Part shown: positions 12,173 through 13,316 of the stretch, piece after piece
Layout of the letters: the number at the start of each line of letters is the position of its first letter
How positions within the stretch are numbered: the stretch's first letter is position 1
Assembly (NCBI GenBank): GCA_016210935.1
Contig: JACQTH010000336.1
Span: 1-13,316, forward strand
From: Acidobacteriota bacterium
GTDB taxonomy: Bacteria; Acidobacteriota; Vicinamibacteria; Vicinamibacterales; JACQTH01
Reading direction: 5' to 3'
Length of the DNA stretch: 13,316 nucleotides
The notes under the pieces: generated by a model
The model's database searches: none
Seen by the model: the letters and a program-made list of their open reading frames with translations, nothing else
Told to the model about the DNA's origin: nothing
Translations under genes and position numbers: made by a program

Positions 12173-13316
12173 ATGAAACAGTTGACTGCGCTTGTGTGCG
12201 CGTGGGCGGTGGCGGTCGGGCTGGTCATCCCCAGCGCGCAAACGTTGCTCGATCTTGCGCCTAAAGGCCGAAGCCAGGAATCCTTCGACGTCATGGAACA
12301 GACGATCGAGGAGCTGCAGGCCGCCGTGGCCGCGGGCCGCGTCACGTCGAGACAGCTCGTCGACGCCTATCTGGCGCGGATCGACGCGTACGATCGACGC
12401 GGGCCCGAACTCACCGCGTTCATCTCGGTGAACCCCCGGGCGGCGGAAACCGCCGCCGCCCTGGACAAGGAGCGCGCCTCGCGCGGACCCCGCGGTCCGT
12501 TGCACGGCATTCCGATCGTCCTCAAGGACAACTTCGATACCGCCGACATGGCGACCACCGGCGGATCGATCGCGCTCGCCACCCACAGGCCGCCCGATGA
12601 CGCCTTTCAAGTCAAGAAACTCCGGCAGGCCGGCGTTGTGATTCTCGGCAAGACGAACCTCCACGAGCTGGCGTCCGGGTACACCACCATCAGCTCCCTC
12701 GGGGCCCAAACGAAGAATCCGTACGACCTCCGGCGAAATCCCGGTGGATCGAGCGGCGGAACCGGCGCCGCGGTCGCCGCGAATTTCGCGGTCTTTGGGA
12801 TGGGAAGCGATACGTGTGGATCGATACGCGTGCCTTCGGCGCACAACAGTCTCGTGGGCCTGCGCGGCACCGAGGGGCTCTCGAGCCGCGACGGGATCAT
12901 CCCGCTCTCCCACACACAGGACATCGGTGGCCCGCTGGCGCGCGGCGTAGCGGACCTGGCGATCGCGCTTGACGTGACAGTGGGACTCGATCCCGCCGAT
13001 CCGATCACGAAGGCGTCGGAAGGGCGCATTCCGAACAGCTACCGTGATCTGCTGCGGGCGGACGCGCTCAAGGGCGCGCGCATCGGCATTCTGACCGAAC
13101 ACTTCGGCGACGCACCAGAGGACGGGGAAGTATCCGGAATCGTCCGAAAAGCGATCGCCCAGATGGCGTCGCTCGGGGCCGAGACCCTGGAGGTGAAGAT
13201 TCCCGAGATGGCCGGGCTGCTGCGCGCCAGCGGCCTCATCAACGCGGAGTTCAAGTTCGACCTCGAAGATTACCTCCGGCAATCCCCTCGGCCTCCCGTG
13301 CGCTCGCTTGGAGAGA
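12173..13316 (+). CDS. secreted amidase-signature enzyme (3' end outside window)
   Basis: The first 381 residues are present. Residues 1-23 form a signal peptide (MKQLTALVCAWAVAVGLVIPSAQ). The amidase-signature core has the full Ser-cisSer-Lys triad: K118 in VLKDNFD, S193 in GGSSGG (191-196) and nucleophile S217 in SDTCGSIRVPSA; the 24-residue spacing from S193 to S217 equals that in FAAH. LHGIPIVLKD (110-119) and GKTNLHELASGY (159-170) are typical. Family members hydrolyse C-N amide bonds of very diverse substrates; export and the lone gene suggest scavenging or cell-envelope amides rather than the GatA role. One oddity is Cys in place of the first Gly of the usual TGGS. A long antisense frame (12158-13282) is a shadow. 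Confidence 0.92.
   Translation, partial: MKQLTALVCAWAVAVGLVIPSAQTLLDLAPKGRSQESFDVMEQTIEELQAAVAAGRVTSRQLVDAYLARIDAYDRRGPELTAFISVNPRAAETAAALDKERASRGPRGPLHGIPIVLKDNFDTADMATTGGSIALATHRPPDDAFQVKKLRQAGVVILGKTNLHELASGYTTISSLGAQTKNPYDLRRNPGGSSGGTGAAVAANFAVFGMGSDTCGSIRVPSAHNSLVGLRGTEGLSSRDGIIPLSHTQDIGGPLARGVADLAIALDVTVGLDPADPITKASEGRIPNSYRDLLRADALKGARIGILTEHFGDAPEDGEVSGIVRKAIAQMASLGAETLEVKIPEMAGLLRASGLINAEFKFDLEDYLRQSPRPPVRSLGE

Noticed and set aside
12157..12345. Longer methyltransferase beginning at 12345
   Set aside because: The extra residues overlap the amidase signal peptide on the other strand, are Ser/Ala-rich without homology-like pattern, and have no ribosome-binding site.
12158..13282. A 374-codon open frame on the minus strand
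   Set aside because: Antisense shadow of the amidase, whose catalytic triad and signal peptide are on the plus strand.

Overview
The window is GC-rich DNA packed with genes on both strands, with long shadow ORFs antisense to most real genes. The mix of genes suggests a free-living soil-type bacterium: secreted cupin and NIPSNAP proteins, DUF1572/DinB, a bacterial Vms1/baeRF protein, fused FtcD, a Gpi18-like membrane enzyme and a secreted amidase. It fits Acidobacteriota, perhaps Vicinamibacteria, but that placement is inference from gene content and style; there is no rRNA or marker gene to prove it. I see no tRNA, rRNA, CRISPR array, transposase or phage gene.

Layout. 1-1350 (minus strand): a secreted NIPSNAP-like protein, a heptad-repeat hairpin, a secreted cupin and, overlapping it by one base, a DUF1572/DinB protein cut by the window edge. 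1464-5330 (minus): a Gpi18/PIG-V-like multispanning membrane protein, then galK and galT of the Leloir pathway, 11 bases apart. Two inverted copies of a roughly 95-bp structured repeat flank the galK-galT pair. 5396-7072 (minus): a bifunctional FtcD fusion (histidine to folate one-carbon metabolism). 7191-9556 (plus): four genes, namely a B3/B4 tRNA-binding-domain protein, a 70-aa Tudor-like protein, a Vms1/Ankzf1-type (baeRF) putative peptidyl-tRNA hydrolase and a 58-aa basic protein. 9645-11285 (minus): a ThDP-dependent enzyme of the acetolactate synthase family. 11404-12156 (minus): a class I methyltransferase. 12173-13316 (plus): a secreted amidase-signature enzyme, cut by the right edge.

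How it fits together. The gal pair would convert galactose to UDP-galactose/glucose-1-phosphate; the adjacent glycosyltransferase-like membrane protein may use sugars from a lipid donor, but that link is only positional. The plus-strand group 7191-9556 is the most interesting part: three of its genes carry domains tied to tRNA, RNA polymerase/nucleic acid or peptidyl-tRNA, so it could be a translation quality-control neighbourhood. The methyltransferase and amidase diverge from start codons only 17 bases apart.

Non-coding structure is unusually rich. Almost every intergenic gap holds a structured repeat: two different hairpins built from 7-nt units (821-916, 7100-7177), a third imperfect inverted repeat of CACAGAG-like units (11311-11385), a palindrome with a competing longer hairpin (9583-9647) and the covarying inverted repeat pair (1361-1455, 3782-3880). 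Several genes lack a Shine-Dalgarno sequence and instead have a TANNNT -10-like box 6-9 nt before the start codon, as expected for leaderless mRNAs. No gene-free stretch exceeds about 300 bases.
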